Shown here: positions 9,376 through 19,600 of the stretch, in pieces | Layout: every line of letters starts with the position of its first letter | How positions within the stretch are numbered: the first letter of the stretch is position 1 | Source: Flavobacteriales bacterium | GTDB taxonomy: Bacteria > Bacteroidota > Bacteroidia > Flavobacteriales_D > Crocinitomicaceae | Reading direction: 5' to 3' | Length of the DNA: 64,000 bases | Assembly (NCBI GenBank): GCA_947449575.1 | Contig: CANFRV010000007.1 | Coordinates: 1-64,000, forward strand | Translations under genes and position numbers: made by a program | Notes under the pieces: generated by a model | Databases searched by the model: none | Told to the model about the DNA's origin: nothing | What the model saw: the letters and a program-made list of their open reading frames with translations, nothing else

Positions 9376-9424
9376 GGGGGTTAGGTTGAGGGAGAGATTT
9401 AGGTTGAGGTAGAGTTTGAGATTT
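9376..9424. repeat. G-rich 18-bp tandem repeat between convergent genes
   Basis: Two copies of an 18-base unit starting TTAGGTTGAGG (9381-9398 and 9399-9416), with a degraded third copy after them. They follow immediately after the lipoprotein stop codon. The strand asymmetry (almost no C on the plus strand) resembles the 14-base repeat after frr at 52626-52663. No ORF or hairpin terminator is visible in the gap. Confidence 0.6.
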
Positions 9425-9444
9425 AGAATGAAATTGAAGCTTAA

Positions 9445-9939
9445 TTACGTTAGCTTTTTTTTCATTACAAAATCTTCCATAAAGAATCCATTTCCTATAT
9501 CTATATTTTCTTCGTAGGTAATTTCAAAACCCAATTTCAGATAAAAATCTGTTGCTTTGTTGTAGCGATTTACATTAAGAACGAAATAATTTGACTTATT
9601 TTCAATTGCTATTTGCTCTGCTTTATCCATCAATATTTTTCCGGCACCTAGTCCTTGCGATGAAGGAAGAACATAAATCTTATGTAATTTCGTTTCACCT
9701 GCTACTGGAAAATTATTTTGAACCCCTATAAACCCAATATCGATGTCATTGTGCGTCAACATATAAAATAATTGACCCTCCTCTATTTGCTGCTTCAAAG
9801 TTTCTAGATTATACATCCAGTCAAGCATGAATTCTATTTGAGAAGCAGAAAGAATCTCTTTAAAAGTATCAGGCCACGTTAATTTTGCAATTTGTCGCAC
9901 TCTCAGTACATCTATTTTCTCAAGTTTTTGAAGTTCCAT
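9445..9939 (-). CDS. GNAT family N-acetyltransferase
   Basis: A 164-residue GCN5-related acetyltransferase. The acetyl-CoA binding motif A is visible near residues 91-105 (LPSSQGLGAGKILMDKA, with Q-G-L-G-A-G), followed by the NRYNKATDFYLKLGF motif B typical of the fold. The acceptor substrate cannot be predicted. Such proteins acetylate small molecules or protein N-termini. The length is normal and the gene looks intact. It lies 21 bases from the 3' end of the upstream subtilase gene on the same strand, so the two could be co-transcribed. Confidence 0.85.
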   Translation of the reverse strand: MELQKLEKIDVLRVRQIAKLTWPDTFKEILSASQIEFMLDWMYNLETLKQQIEEGQLFYMLTHNDIDIGFIGVQNNFPVAGETKLHKIYVLPSSQGLGAGKILMDKAEQIAIENKSNYFVLNVNRYNKATDFYLKLGFEITYEENIDIGNGFFMEDFVMKKKLT

Positions 9940-9960
9940 GAATACGATGAAAAAAGCCTT

Positions 9961-12144
9961 TTATTCTTTAATAAAAGAAAGTTGAACAGACTTACCATCA
10001 ATTATCAAACGTAGAAAATACATTCCAGATTTTAACGACGAAACGTTTATTGAACCATCCACTTCTTGATTTACTATACTTCTTTTTCCATCTACCGTAA
10101 TCAACTCAATTTGCTGTATTTCACTTGCAGCAGAATGGAAAATAAATACCTTTTCATTTGTCGGATTTGGAAAAATAGAAAGATCTACAGATTTTGCTAC
10201 TTCATTTACACTTAAACCTTGCGTAATCAAAGCTAATTTGACCGCAGCATAGGCATTGAGTTTTCCCCATCCCCAAGTAAAGCTGCCATCTACTGGTATA
10301 ATACCTGTTCTATTATCAGTTCTCGCCGTTTCAATGATTATTTGTTTCACCTGCGCTGCTGTCAGATAAGGATTCGCTTCCAAAATAAGTGTAACAACCC
10401 CTGTGGTCATTGGCGCGGACATGGATGTTCCTGAAAAGCGCGCAAAAGGATATGTTCTACCATTAAAAACCACAGACGTCAATAAAGAATAACTATTATC
10501 TGTATACGAACTGATGGATGAACCAACATTAACTCCTGGAGCAGATATATCCGGTTTTACTCGTTCATCTAGGGTTGGGCCGCGGCTCGAAAAACTAGCA
10601 ATTGCACCTCCCGATAATGTGGTACCACTTGCGTTATAATATTCTGAAGCATGCGCTGCAACAGAAATTATTTTCTCTGCACATGCTGGTTCTCCAATTC
10701 CATAATTCGCATCACCCGCCACATATCCGCTGCCCAATGAAGAAAATGCTAATCCCCAGTTTCCTACATCATTCATTAATTCAACAATATTCCAATAATG
10801 AACGGTGCCTGATGTGGCAGTAGATTTCATTACAATTTTCAAACTTGTATTAGTACATTTGACACGTAATCTCATTTGAGGACGACCATTTAAAGGATGT
10901 GCAGCATCGGCAGAAATATTATAAAATATTGTATCCACACCTGTTACCATAAAAGTATCAATATACGTTGAAGTGGAGGAAGTTGAAAAATAAGGAGTTT
11001 GATTTAATAACACGTTCGATGCATTTAAAACATTTAAACCAGCAGAAAATGAATTCCCTACTTCTCCCCACATAGATAAACTTTGTCCCCACATGGTAGG
11101 ATAGCCCGAATAAGGATTGAAAGTAACACGAGATTTAATCGTATCATTTGCAAAAGATTTTTTTATATGGAAATTTACCGCCCCGTTATTACCAGCTGAA
11201 GTACAAAAAACCACCCCTAAATCTGAATAATTATTTAGCGCTTGACTTAAAAGAGAATTTCCATCCAGTGTTCCAATATAATATAATCCCCAACTTTGGT
11301 TGATTACTAAACGTTTACTTTCACTAATTGACTTTTGGTACATCCAAGAATAAGCGTCCAAAACAGAAGCATCATCCACGAGAAATGTAGTAAATAAATA
11401 TTGAGCATCATAGCCAACTCCTCTATAAGCAGTTCCTGCACCGCCTCCACCAGAAATACCAGCCACATGCGAACCATGCGTTGCATAACTGTAAATGTTG
11501 GCAGTATCTGCTTGAGCAGCATCTAATTCAGCGGGAGTATCGTATTCTGTTCCATATGCAAAACCAGCAGGAGTTGGACCAGAAGTTTTATATTGATCCC
11601 AAGCTGCTAAAACACGCGATGCAACCATGGCAGTATCATAAAACATAGGATGAGAATAATCAAACCCCCAATCAGTAATACCAATTAATACATTTTTACC
11701 CGTGTAGCCATGCGGTAAATCAATTCCTAAATGCACGGAATCCGCTTTTACATCTTTGACCGCTTTATCAAGATCTGGCTTAACTTTAGAAGCAATTTCT
11801 AAATACGAAAGTTCAGGTATTTTTAAAGAAGCCTCCAAGTTACTTAAGGGTAATTTTAAAGAAACGATATCCTTAATTTTCGATCCAAAAATAATTCCAT
11901 TTTCAGTTATATTCGCAGCATTAAAAGCCGGAGTTACTTTACAAAGTACCGAAATAAAATATTCCCCTTTTAGTTTATAAATTGGAAATTGCGTCATTAA
12001 ATAATCATTCGGAACACCTTTATTCTCAGAAAGAACAGATTTTAGAACTTGTAAATCAGCTTTTGTGTTTCCTGAGAAGATCGCTTGAGAATTAGAATAA
12101 AAAGATCCAAGAAAGATCCAAAGTAATAGCGTTTTATTCATCAT
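9961..12144 (-). CDS. secreted subtilisin-like serine protease with T9SS sorting tail
   Basis: A 727-residue S8 family peptidase. It has a signal peptide (MNKTLLLWIFLGSFYSNSQA) and a short pro-region. The catalytic triad is Asp in IGITDWGFDYSHP, His in YATHGSHVAG and Ser in FSGTSMSAPM. A large insert of about 200 residues lies between His and Ser. The C-terminal 80 residues form a type A T9SS sorting domain (LSIFPNPTNEKVFIF, then SGMYFLRL), so the enzyme should be exported through type IX secretion and released or anchored at the surface. The ATGs at 12144 and 12141 give a proper signal peptide. The first ATG at 12207 adds 21 unlikely residues. A near-consensus -7 element (TACCTTTC, one mismatch) lies at 12163-12170 on this strand. 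Confidence 0.9.
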   Translation of the reverse strand: MMNKTLLLWIFLGSFYSNSQAIFSGNTKADLQVLKSVLSENKGVPNDYLMTQFPIYKLKGEYFISVLCKVTPAFNAANITENGIIFGSKIKDIVSLKLPLSNLEASLKIPELSYLEIASKVKPDLDKAVKDVKADSVHLGIDLPHGYTGKNVLIGITDWGFDYSHPMFYDTAMVASRVLAAWDQYKTSGPTPAGFAYGTEYDTPAELDAAQADTANIYSYATHGSHVAGISGGGGAGTAYRGVGYDAQYLFTTFLVDDASVLDAYSWMYQKSISESKRLVINQSWGLYYIGTLDGNSLLSQALNNYSDLGVVFCTSAGNNGAVNFHIKKSFANDTIKSRVTFNPYSGYPTMWGQSLSMWGEVGNSFSAGLNVLNASNVLLNQTPYFSTSSTSTYIDTFMVTGVDTIFYNISADAAHPLNGRPQMRLRVKCTNTSLKIVMKSTATSGTVHYWNIVELMNDVGNWGLAFSSLGSGYVAGDANYGIGEPACAEKIISVAAHASEYYNASGTTLSGGAIASFSSRGPTLDERVKPDISAPGVNVGSSISSYTDNSYSLLTSVVFNGRTYPFARFSGTSMSAPMTTGVVTLILEANPYLTAAQVKQIIIETARTDNRTGIIPVDGSFTWGWGKLNAYAAVKLALITQGLSVNEVAKSVDLSIFPNPTNEKVFIFHSAASEIQQIELITVDGKRSIVNQEVDGSINVSSLKSGMYFLRLIIDGKSVQLSFIKE

Positions 12145-12283
12145 AGTAAAGTTTAATATGTGGAAAGGTACGGAAAATTTTGAGATTACGAAACAGGTCC
12201 AATTCACAAAACTTAACTTTTCATCTTCCGTTTATTTGCGTAATAATATGTATTTTTAAACACACAAACTTTTAATACGTCCA

Positions 12284-13300
12284 ATGAATTCTATTTCACA
12301 AAAAAAGCATTGCTATCCTATTACAGAAAATATCAATAATTATTTGAAGAAATATGGAAGGAAAGTCGAGTTGCCATTATCCTACGAATATTTACTTCAA
12401 TATACAGAATCTTTTCCCGTAGGAAAAACACTTTGGATTGCAGTGATGTATCCTGCTGATATTTTTCAACAAATAAACAAAGGACTGTGCTATGTATACT
12501 CATTATTAAAAACAGATGGTGATATTTCTGTCATTGAGCATTTGAGAGTTGACAGCGTTGATTTTTGTTTGTTTGGAAATTCGAATCCTTTTCGAATCAA
12601 AATAATTAATAATTTCAATGATAATTACGATTATTTTTATGTGAAGAAAACCGATATTTCTCGCATACTGGGATTAGAATTAGAAGATATTTTGTCACCC
12701 AATCGAATAAATTATTTTGTGGATGAAAACACCTTAATTGAAGAACATATTTCCGGCATTCCAGGAGATGATTTTATATCCACTGAACTAACGCATCCAA
12801 AAACAAACAAGACACGTTTGGCAAAAGAATTTATCAAATTCAATGAACGATGCTTTTACACATTATTAGGAGATATGAGATCGTACAACTATGTGGTGGA
12901 AATAACGCATGATTTTGATGATGTTCAATACAGAATCCGGGCGATTGATTTTGATCAACAATGTTATGAAGGAAATAAAAAAATATATTTACCTCAATTT
13001 TACAAGGAGAATAATAAGCTAGTGAAACTAGTCACTGATTTATTAAACCCACAGACCATAAATCAGTATCAAATTGAGGAAAGATCAAGAATTGCCAGAA
13101 GGTTGAAACATTCGAGGTATATTCTGAAAGATTTATTTGAAACCATTGAAAGAGAAGAGCTTTCCACGGAAAAAAAAATAAAGGAACTAAAAACAGCCTT
13201 ATCTTCTCACCATAATGACCCCCGTTTTTTGGAATGTACAACCATGGCAAGAGTGCTAAAACTGCATTTAGTATCTCTAAGAAAAGTGGTTAGTAAATAA
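12284..13300 (+). CDS. unknown protein with kinase-like catalytic motifs
   Basis: A 338-residue soluble protein. I do not know a named family, but several features fit the protein-kinase-like/aminoglycoside phosphotransferase fold in the right order. These are a possible beta-3 lysine in YFYVKK (about 118-122), a hinge-like TLIEEHISGIPGDDF (150-164), a catalytic-loop match G-D-x4-N (G196, D197, N202), and a metal-binding IDFD (221-224) in the place of DFG or DFE. The C-terminal third is helical and basic. The gene stands alone and is divergent from the subtilase. Kinase activity is inference from motif spacing, and the substrate is unknown. The coding region looks intact. Confidence 0.6.
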   Translation: MNSISQKKHCYPITENINNYLKKYGRKVELPLSYEYLLQYTESFPVGKTLWIAVMYPADIFQQINKGLCYVYSLLKTDGDISVIEHLRVDSVDFCLFGNSNPFRIKIINNFNDNYDYFYVKKTDISRILGLELEDILSPNRINYFVDENTLIEEHISGIPGDDFISTELTHPKTNKTRLAKEFIKFNERCFYTLLGDMRSYNYVVEITHDFDDVQYRIRAIDFDQQCYEGNKKIYLPQFYKENNKLVKLVTDLLNPQTINQYQIEERSRIARRLKHSRYILKDLFETIEREELSTEKKIKELKTALSSHHNDPRFLECTTMARVLKLHLVSLRKVVSK

Positions 13301-13490
13301 TGATCCAAATTGTCCTAAAAAAATAAAAATAACTCTTCCAAAACCTGTCTTTCATAAGGTCAAATAGTAAATTTTGTCCTATATAAAAGGATTAAAAATA
13401 CAAATCAAATGTCTGAAAATCAATTATTTTAATATTATTTTTTAAAAAAATAGGTCTCTGAAAATAACAACTGGAAAATCCTAAAACTAC
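13301..13490. other. gap with two TTGTCCTA motifs
   Basis: AT-rich intergenic DNA without an ORF. Two plus-strand copies of TTGTCCTA lie at 13310-13317 and 13374-13381. The second sits in the context AAATTTTGTCCTATATAAAA. The same motif recurs in other gaps of the adhesin island (20668, 20874, 25564). Confidence 0.5.
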
Positions 13491-13519
13491 TTTTAAAAAG
13501 ACTACATTCCGTATCTTTG
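13491..13519 (+). promoter_or_regulatory. promoter for a possible small RNA
   Basis: TATCTTTG at 13512-13519 is a perfect Bacteroidota -7 element. Upstream is only a weak -33 candidate, TTTT at 13491-13494. No start codon with an open frame follows before the terminator at 13571. Confidence 0.45.
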
Positions 13520-13524
13520 TATCC

Positions 13525-13605
13525 GTAGTTATAGTTTATTAGTTAGGTACTTTATTTAATAGTAAAGGTTAAAAAAGCTTTCCGATGATTAGGAAAGCTT
13601 TTTTA
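13525..13605 (+). ncRNA. candidate small RNA of about 80 nt
   Basis: A perfect -7 element (13512-13519) and a strong terminator hairpin (13571-13604) bracket about 80 bases with no ORF. This is the simple layout of a free-standing small RNA. It lies between the convergent ends of the unknown gene at 12284 and the OmpA gene at 13620. The alternative is that the hairpin is only the shared terminator of those genes and the -7 match is chance. No known RNA family is recognised. Confidence 0.35.
13571..13604. terminator. bidirectional rho-independent terminator
   Basis: A perfect inverted repeat, AAAAAAGCTTTCC and its complement, around the 8-base loop GATGATTA. T-runs follow the hairpin on both strands. 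It can end transcription of the leftward adhesin-PorP-OmpA operon and of anything coming rightward from 13300. Confidence 0.85.
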
Positions 13606-13619
13606 ATTTATATTAAATT

Positions 13620-15734
13620 TTAATCAATGCTTACAACTACAATAGTTGTCCTTCTGTTTTTCCAATGTTCTTCTTCAGAACACTTTACATTATCAGCGCA
13701 TTTGTTTAGAAGTTTTGATTCACCATACCATTTTCCAATTACTCTATCTTTTTTCACTCCTTTCGAAACTAAATAAGCTATACAACTTTGGTTTCTCTTT
13801 TTAGATAAATTCATGTTAAATTCAGCCAACCCTCTGCTATCAGTATGCGAACTTAACTCAATTTTAACATTTGGATTTTCTTTTAAAAAGGCAACTACTT
13901 TATTTAATTCCACTTTCGATTCTGGTTTGATATTCCACTTGTTATAATCATAATTCAAATCTTTTATTGCTAAAACAGCGCCCACTTCAATTTTATTCAA
14001 TCCGATAGTAGAAGCAATAACTTTGTCTTTTGTAACGGATGAAAAAGAAGTTTTGGAATAAATATAATTTGCATGACTTACACGCACTTCAAATTCATTA
14101 TTTCGAGGTAATTTCAATTCAATTAATCCTTTCTCATTCGTAGTAACTGAAATTATTTCATTTGTCTTTTTATTTACTATTTCAACTTTTGCGTTCCGCA
14201 AATTCTGCTTTGTTTTTTCGTCTACAATCGTAAGCGCTATATCTACATTGGAAACTAAAACAAAATCCTTGAAGGTTGAATCACTGGCAGTTTTTCCAAC
14301 AGTAGAATAATCTTCTTTTACAGTTTCAAATTCTTGTTGATTTATTTCAAACGAATAGGAGCTATTTTTTTCTCCATTAAATTCAAACTTTCCATCTTTA
14401 TCCGCAAAAATAGTTGAAATCACACTCCCCTCTTTTTTCACAATAACAGGTATCGCTTGAATTTTTTCTGTATTCAAATCTGCTACTATTGTTCCCACAT
14501 AAACAAACTCCAGACGATTAATAACAACACTATAAATGTTATCGATAAACTCTCCCCTATTAGAAGAAAAATAACCCGTCTTTTCAGTTTTATCTAACAC
14601 CAATGAAAAATCATCTCCATTCGAATTTAAATTCGCCCCTAAATTAAGTAAATCTGACGCTTTTTCATTCGAAAAGAGAACAGAGAAAAGGTCCAAACCT
14701 CCTAGACCAGGATGTCCATTGCTTGAAAAATAAAGTTTATTTTTTTGAGGAAAAGGAAACATTTCATTGTCAACTGTATTGATCACATTTCCCGCATTCA
14801 CAGGTTCTGACCAATCATCATTGTTTTTTGTTGAATACCAAATATCCGCTTTCCCAAAACCACCTGTTCGATTAGAACTGAACCATAACGTTTTTCCATC
14901 CTCAGATAAAAAAGGTTGAGCTAAAAAGAATTCAGGTGAATTATAGGTAAAAGCAGTTTCGGTTTGTGTATTCTCATCAAAAATAAATAGACCCGTTGTT
15001 GTTAGATTCACGTCTTTTGTGCTTGGGTAATTTTTAGAAAAATACCACACTCTATTCAAGCTATCATAGTAAGCTGTTCCATCATGTCTCGGAGTTTCTA
15101 AAAATTTTAGCTCTTCCACCTTTGCATCCTCTTTTTGATAGATATACATATTTAAATACGGAGAATTGTCAAAAGTCGATTTCCTATATGCGACATTTCT
15201 TGCGGAAGAAAAAGCAATCCCTTTCGGATGATAAATCGCATTGAAATCGCCAGTTCCAGAATTAAAATCTACGTTAGTTATTTTATAAACAGAAGTGTCT
15301 TTGCGGATTTCACTCCAGACATCTCCATTTTTATAGTGATCTAAAAGCATTTTTCTAGAATCTACACTATTTACTACAATTTGACTAGACATTATTTCCT
15401 TAGCACGATCATAAAAACCCAAAAAGAGACTCAATTGAAAGTACGAATACGCATCATCAAAAGTATATTTTTCACTTTGACTAATCCGTCCTAAAACATA
15501 GTATTGAAAATTATAATCCCTACATTTCTCTGATGAAACTAAAGCATGTCTATAGACTTCTTCATGATCGGAAACTTTAACACCATCCTTTTGAATTAAT
15601 TCTTTGTAAATAGGATTTGCCTCCCCAAAGCGATAAAGTTTGTAATACATTTCTGCTTGATTCACCTTTAAATTCTGAGCAAGACTAGTAAATGAGAGAC
15701 TAATTAAGCAACTTAATACTAAAAATATTTTCAT
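13620..15734 (-). CDS. OmpA family protein with TPR and PD40 propeller (PorE-like)
   Basis: A 704-residue envelope protein. It has a signal peptide, an N-terminal TPR-like helical region (about 20-150), and a WD40-like PD40 propeller (about 165-420, for example DGKTLWFSSNRTGGFGKADIW). One or two carboxypeptidase-regulatory-like beta modules follow (about 425-590). The C-terminal OmpA peptidoglycan-binding domain carries IELSSHTDSRGLAEFNMNLS. This is the layout of PorE and of the OmpA proteins encoded beside PorP/SprF and type B T9SS adhesins. It probably tethers the outer-membrane partner complex to peptidoglycan. It is the last gene of the trio, 20 bases after the PorP/SprF gene, and is followed by a strong terminator. 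Confidence 0.85.
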   Translation of the reverse strand: MKIFLVLSCLISLSFTSLAQNLKVNQAEMYYKLYRFGEANPIYKELIQKDGVKVSDHEEVYRHALVSSEKCRDYNFQYYVLGRISQSEKYTFDDAYSYFQLSLFLGFYDRAKEIMSSQIVVNSVDSRKMLLDHYKNGDVWSEIRKDTSVYKITNVDFNSGTGDFNAIYHPKGIAFSSARNVAYRKSTFDNSPYLNMYIYQKEDAKVEELKFLETPRHDGTAYYDSLNRVWYFSKNYPSTKDVNLTTTGLFIFDENTQTETAFTYNSPEFFLAQPFLSEDGKTLWFSSNRTGGFGKADIWYSTKNNDDWSEPVNAGNVINTVDNEMFPFPQKNKLYFSSNGHPGLGGLDLFSVLFSNEKASDLLNLGANLNSNGDDFSLVLDKTEKTGYFSSNRGEFIDNIYSVVINRLEFVYVGTIVADLNTEKIQAIPVIVKKEGSVISTIFADKDGKFEFNGEKNSSYSFEINQQEFETVKEDYSTVGKTASDSTFKDFVLVSNVDIALTIVDEKTKQNLRNAKVEIVNKKTNEIISVTTNEKGLIELKLPRNNEFEVRVSHANYIYSKTSFSSVTKDKVIASTIGLNKIEVGAVLAIKDLNYDYNKWNIKPESKVELNKVVAFLKENPNVKIELSSHTDSRGLAEFNMNLSKKRNQSCIAYLVSKGVKKDRVIGKWYGESKLLNKCADNVKCSEEEHWKNRRTTIVVVSID

Positions 15735-15754
15735 GTGTTTACGTTTTTTTTATT

Positions 15755-16690
15755 TTAAAAATACCTTGGTGAACCAAATGCCTTTTTACGATTTATGCTG
15801 TAATTGAGCATTATTTCATGCGAACCTGAATTATTAATTCTACTTAACCCATTGGTCACAAAGTCAAAAGAATATCCAAACATCAATGATTCTTTCATTT
15901 GAAAAGCAATATTTATTCCTACTGATTCATTGAATCTATACATTCCTCCAATCCAAAACTTTTTATAAAAGAACAAATTGGCATTTACATCTGCTGTTAC
16001 TGGCGTATTTTCGGCCATTTTAACCAAGACACTCGTCTTTAAATCAACTACAGAATTTAGCGGAAAAACATATCCTGCTGTAAGGAAATAATGCCTTTTT
16101 GTAAATGAATTACTCAATGTAACTGCATTATTTTTTAAACTTGTCTCAAATAAACGCGGTACGCTCAGTCCTGCAAAAAATCTTTCCGTGTAATAATACA
16201 ATCCCACGCCAGCATTTCCTTTAAATTGGGAAAAAGTCGCTAAATATTGAACATCTGTGGGGTCATGTGCTATCAATTTAGTATTGTCAATTGATAATTG
16301 CTCACCACCTCCTGAAACGCCCAGATTTAATTTTCTGAAATGTTTAAAATTCAAAGTGTAGGAATAATCACCATAAAAACTTGTTCTATTTTTTGAGCCA
16401 ATTGCATCATTACTCATGTGCAATCCCAATGCCATATTTTTCTTTTTTATCGGCGAATTCATTGATATAAACTGACTCTTTGGAGCTCCTTTAATTCCAA
16501 CCCATTGACTCCTCACAACTCCAGTGACACTAAAATCACCCCTACTTCCAGCATAAGCCGGATTATATTGCAAAGGATTAAACATATACAAACTACTTTG
16601 TTCATCTTGTTGAGAAATTGAGCTAAAAGACAATAACATCAAAAAAGATAAAGTGACTGTATTTATTTTATTTACATTCATAACTTTCAT
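15755..16690 (-). CDS. PorP/SprF family outer-membrane protein
   Basis: A 311-residue protein with a signal peptide (ending FSSISQQ) and the PorP/SprF family opening: SLYMFNPLQYNPAYAGSRG, then VRSQWVGIKGAPKSQ. The rest is alternating beta-barrel-like sequence with an aromatic C-terminus (FGSPRYF). Members of this family work with type IX secretion. The paralogues encoded next to an adhesin with a type B C-terminal domain are needed to export or attach that adhesin. It lies 8 bases after the adhesin gene and 20 before the OmpA gene, so all three should be made together. Confidence 0.92.
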   Translation of the reverse strand: MKVMNVNKINTVTLSFLMLLSFSSISQQDEQSSLYMFNPLQYNPAYAGSRGDFSVTGVVRSQWVGIKGAPKSQFISMNSPIKKKNMALGLHMSNDAIGSKNRTSFYGDYSYTLNFKHFRKLNLGVSGGGEQLSIDNTKLIAHDPTDVQYLATFSQFKGNAGVGLYYYTERFFAGLSVPRLFETSLKNNAVTLSNSFTKRHYFLTAGYVFPLNSVVDLKTSVLVKMAENTPVTADVNANLFFYKKFWIGGMYRFNESVGINIAFQMKESLMFGYSFDFVTNGLSRINNSGSHEIMLNYSINRKKAFGSPRYF

Positions 16691-16698
16691 TTTATTTA

Positions 16699-19600
16699 TT
16701 AATATCTAATTAATTCAAGATAACCTGACGTAGGTTTATTTCCATCATGATAGTCAATAAGGAAGAAGTATGTGCCATTTGGTAAGTATTCATTTCCAAC
16801 AGTGATTCCTTCATTTGCTTTCCCATCCCAATCATCTAGGTATGGTAATGCAGAATAGACTATATTACCCCATCTATTATACAATTGAACTGAAACTTTT
16901 GGATCTAAATTCAAAATCCACGTTTCATTTTTCCCATCGCCATTTGGAGTAATTATTTCTGGAATTATGCCATCACAATTTATTGAAACTTTAAGTGAAT
17001 CTGAACATCCTAGTGAATCTATAACTACAACTAAATATTCACCACTACCAAGATTTGTATTTATATTTCCCACATACGAATTAGACCAAACGTAGGAGTA
17101 AGATCCAATCCCATATGTTGCTAAGACAACCGCTGAACCATTTTGCTGACCGCAAGCTGAAGATGTTTGAGAACTCAAACCTAATTGAATAGAATCAAGA
17201 TAAACAAAGACATCTAGACTCAAAGCACTTTCACAACCGGCAACCGTTTGGGTAGCATAATAATGTGTACCATTTGTTAAAACTGTTCCACTAGCCAATA
17301 AGATTCCTGAGATTGAAGCATCATACCAAAGAATGTTTGTCCCTGATAAAGTAGTCAAATCCGCTATGGTTGAAGCAGTATACTTACAAAAACCTTGGTT
17401 TAAATTTCCTGTTGGAGCAATTGGAGTATCCTTTACAACGATAGCAACTGTTGAGGTTGCATCTCCGCATGGTGAAATGCCGGGAACTGTATATGTAATT
17501 GTTGCGGTTCCTGCGCCAACTGCTAAAACATCTCCTGTTAATGCATTTACGGTTGCTACAGTAGCATCTGATGTTGTCCACGTCCCTCCAGTAACCGTTG
17601 ATGATACGCTAGTTGAATTACCAGAACATAGAGTAGAAGATACAACGTTAGCAGTTCCGGCATCAGCAGCTTGAGTTACGGTGACACTTACCGATGAACT
17701 AGCATCTAAGCCTGAACAACCAGCAGTTCCAAGAACTGTATATGTGATTGTAGCTGTTCCTGCGCCAATTGCTAAAACATCTCCCGTTGTTGCATTTACG
17801 GTTGCAACTAAAGCATCGGATGTACTCCAAGTTCCTCCAGTAACCGTTGATGATGCAGTAGTCGAACTTCCTGAACATAAATTAGCATCTAAAACAGAAG
17901 CAGTGCCTGCATCGGCAGCTTGAGTAACTATTATATTTACTGAAGTTGTTACATTACCACATGGAGACGTGCCCAGAACTGTGTAGGTGATTGTAGCCGC
18001 TCCTGCGCCAATTGCTAAAACATCTCCCGTTGTTGCATTGACGGTTGCAACTAAAGCATCTGATGTCGTCCAAGTTCCTCCAGCAACCGTTGATGATGCG
18101 GCAGTAGAACTACCCGAACATAAAGTAGCATCTACTATAGAAGCAGTACCTGGGTCGGAAGCTTGAGTTACGGTGACATTTACTGTTGAGTTAGCATCTA
18201 AGCCTAAACAACCAGCGGTTCCAAGAACTGTATATGTTATTGTAGCTGTTCCAGCGCCAATTGCTAAAACATCTCCTGTTACTGAATTTACAGTTGCAAC
18301 TAAAGCATCGGATGTACTCCAAGTACCTCCTGCAACCGTTGATGATGCAGTAGTCGAACTACCAGAACACAATGCAGCATCTAAAACAGATGCAACACCT
18401 GCGTCAGCAGCTTGAGTTACGGTGACACTTACCGTTGAACTGGCATCTAAGCCTAAACAACCAGCGGTTCCGAGAACGGTATATGTGATTGTTGCAGATC
18501 CTGCTCCTATTGCTAAAACATCTCCCGTTGTTGAATTTACAGTTGCAACTATAGCGTCTGATGTCGTCCAACTTCCTCCAGCAAGCGTTGACGATACAGA
18601 AGTCACACTACCAGAACATAAAGTAGCATCTAAAATAGAAGCAATACCAGCATCGGCAGCTTGGGTAACTGTTATACTTACAGACGAAGTTGCATCAACA
18701 CATGGTGAAACACCGAGAACCGTATAGGTGATAGTCGCAGATCCGGCACCAATTGCCAAAACATCACCTGTTACTGAATTTACAGTTGCAACTAAAGCAT
18801 CTGATGTACTCCAAGTCCCTCCGGAAATCGTTGAAGAAACGCTTGTCGAACTGCCAGAACACAATGTAGCATCTACAACAGAAGCAGTACCTGCATCGGC
18901 CGCTTGAGTAATCGTTACACTTACTGAAGAAGTTGCATCTGCACATGGTGAAACACCCAGAACGGTATAGGTAAATGTAGCTGTTCCTGCGCCAATTGCT
19001 AAAACATCTCCCGTTGTTGCATTTACGGTTGCAACTAAAGCATCGGATGAACTCCAAGTTCCTCCAGCAACCGTTGATGATGCAGTAGTCGAACTTCCGG
19101 AACATAAATTAGCATCTAAAATAGAAGCAGTGCCTGCATTTGGAGCAGCGTGAACAGTAATAGAAAAAGTTTTTACACAAGAGCCATCATCATATGAAAT
19201 GGTAGCTGAAACATCGGATAGTGAACTGCTGGGGGTAAAATTACCTAAAACATCTATTGAGCCGGCAGCAACTGGCGTAACAGCCCAAGTTCCTCCTGAA
19301 GCACCACCTACCTGTGAATATACTGATGAAGCTGAACCAGCACAAACGTCTGTTGACCCTGAAATTACTATTGGGCAACAAATATCGACCAAACCGCCTG
19401 ATAGTTCAATATATAAAGGAGAAATTGCACCACCATTCCCGTCAACGACAAGAAAATAGTTATTTCCAGGTATTAACCCAGATAAATTAAACTGTTCATT
19501 CGAACTACTTCCCGCACTGGGTATATAGCGTGGACTAGTATATGTATCATTTATACCATCAATAGGACAACCGCCTGCAGGCACAGTCTGACTGCCCGAT

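Noticed and set aside
17333-18727. Open frames on the plus strand across the adhesin repeats, with recurring PAPIAKTSP-like peptides
   Set aside because: They are antisense shadows of the tandem Ig repeats. Their periodicity follows the coding repeats on the minus strand, and they have no promoter or ribosome-binding context.
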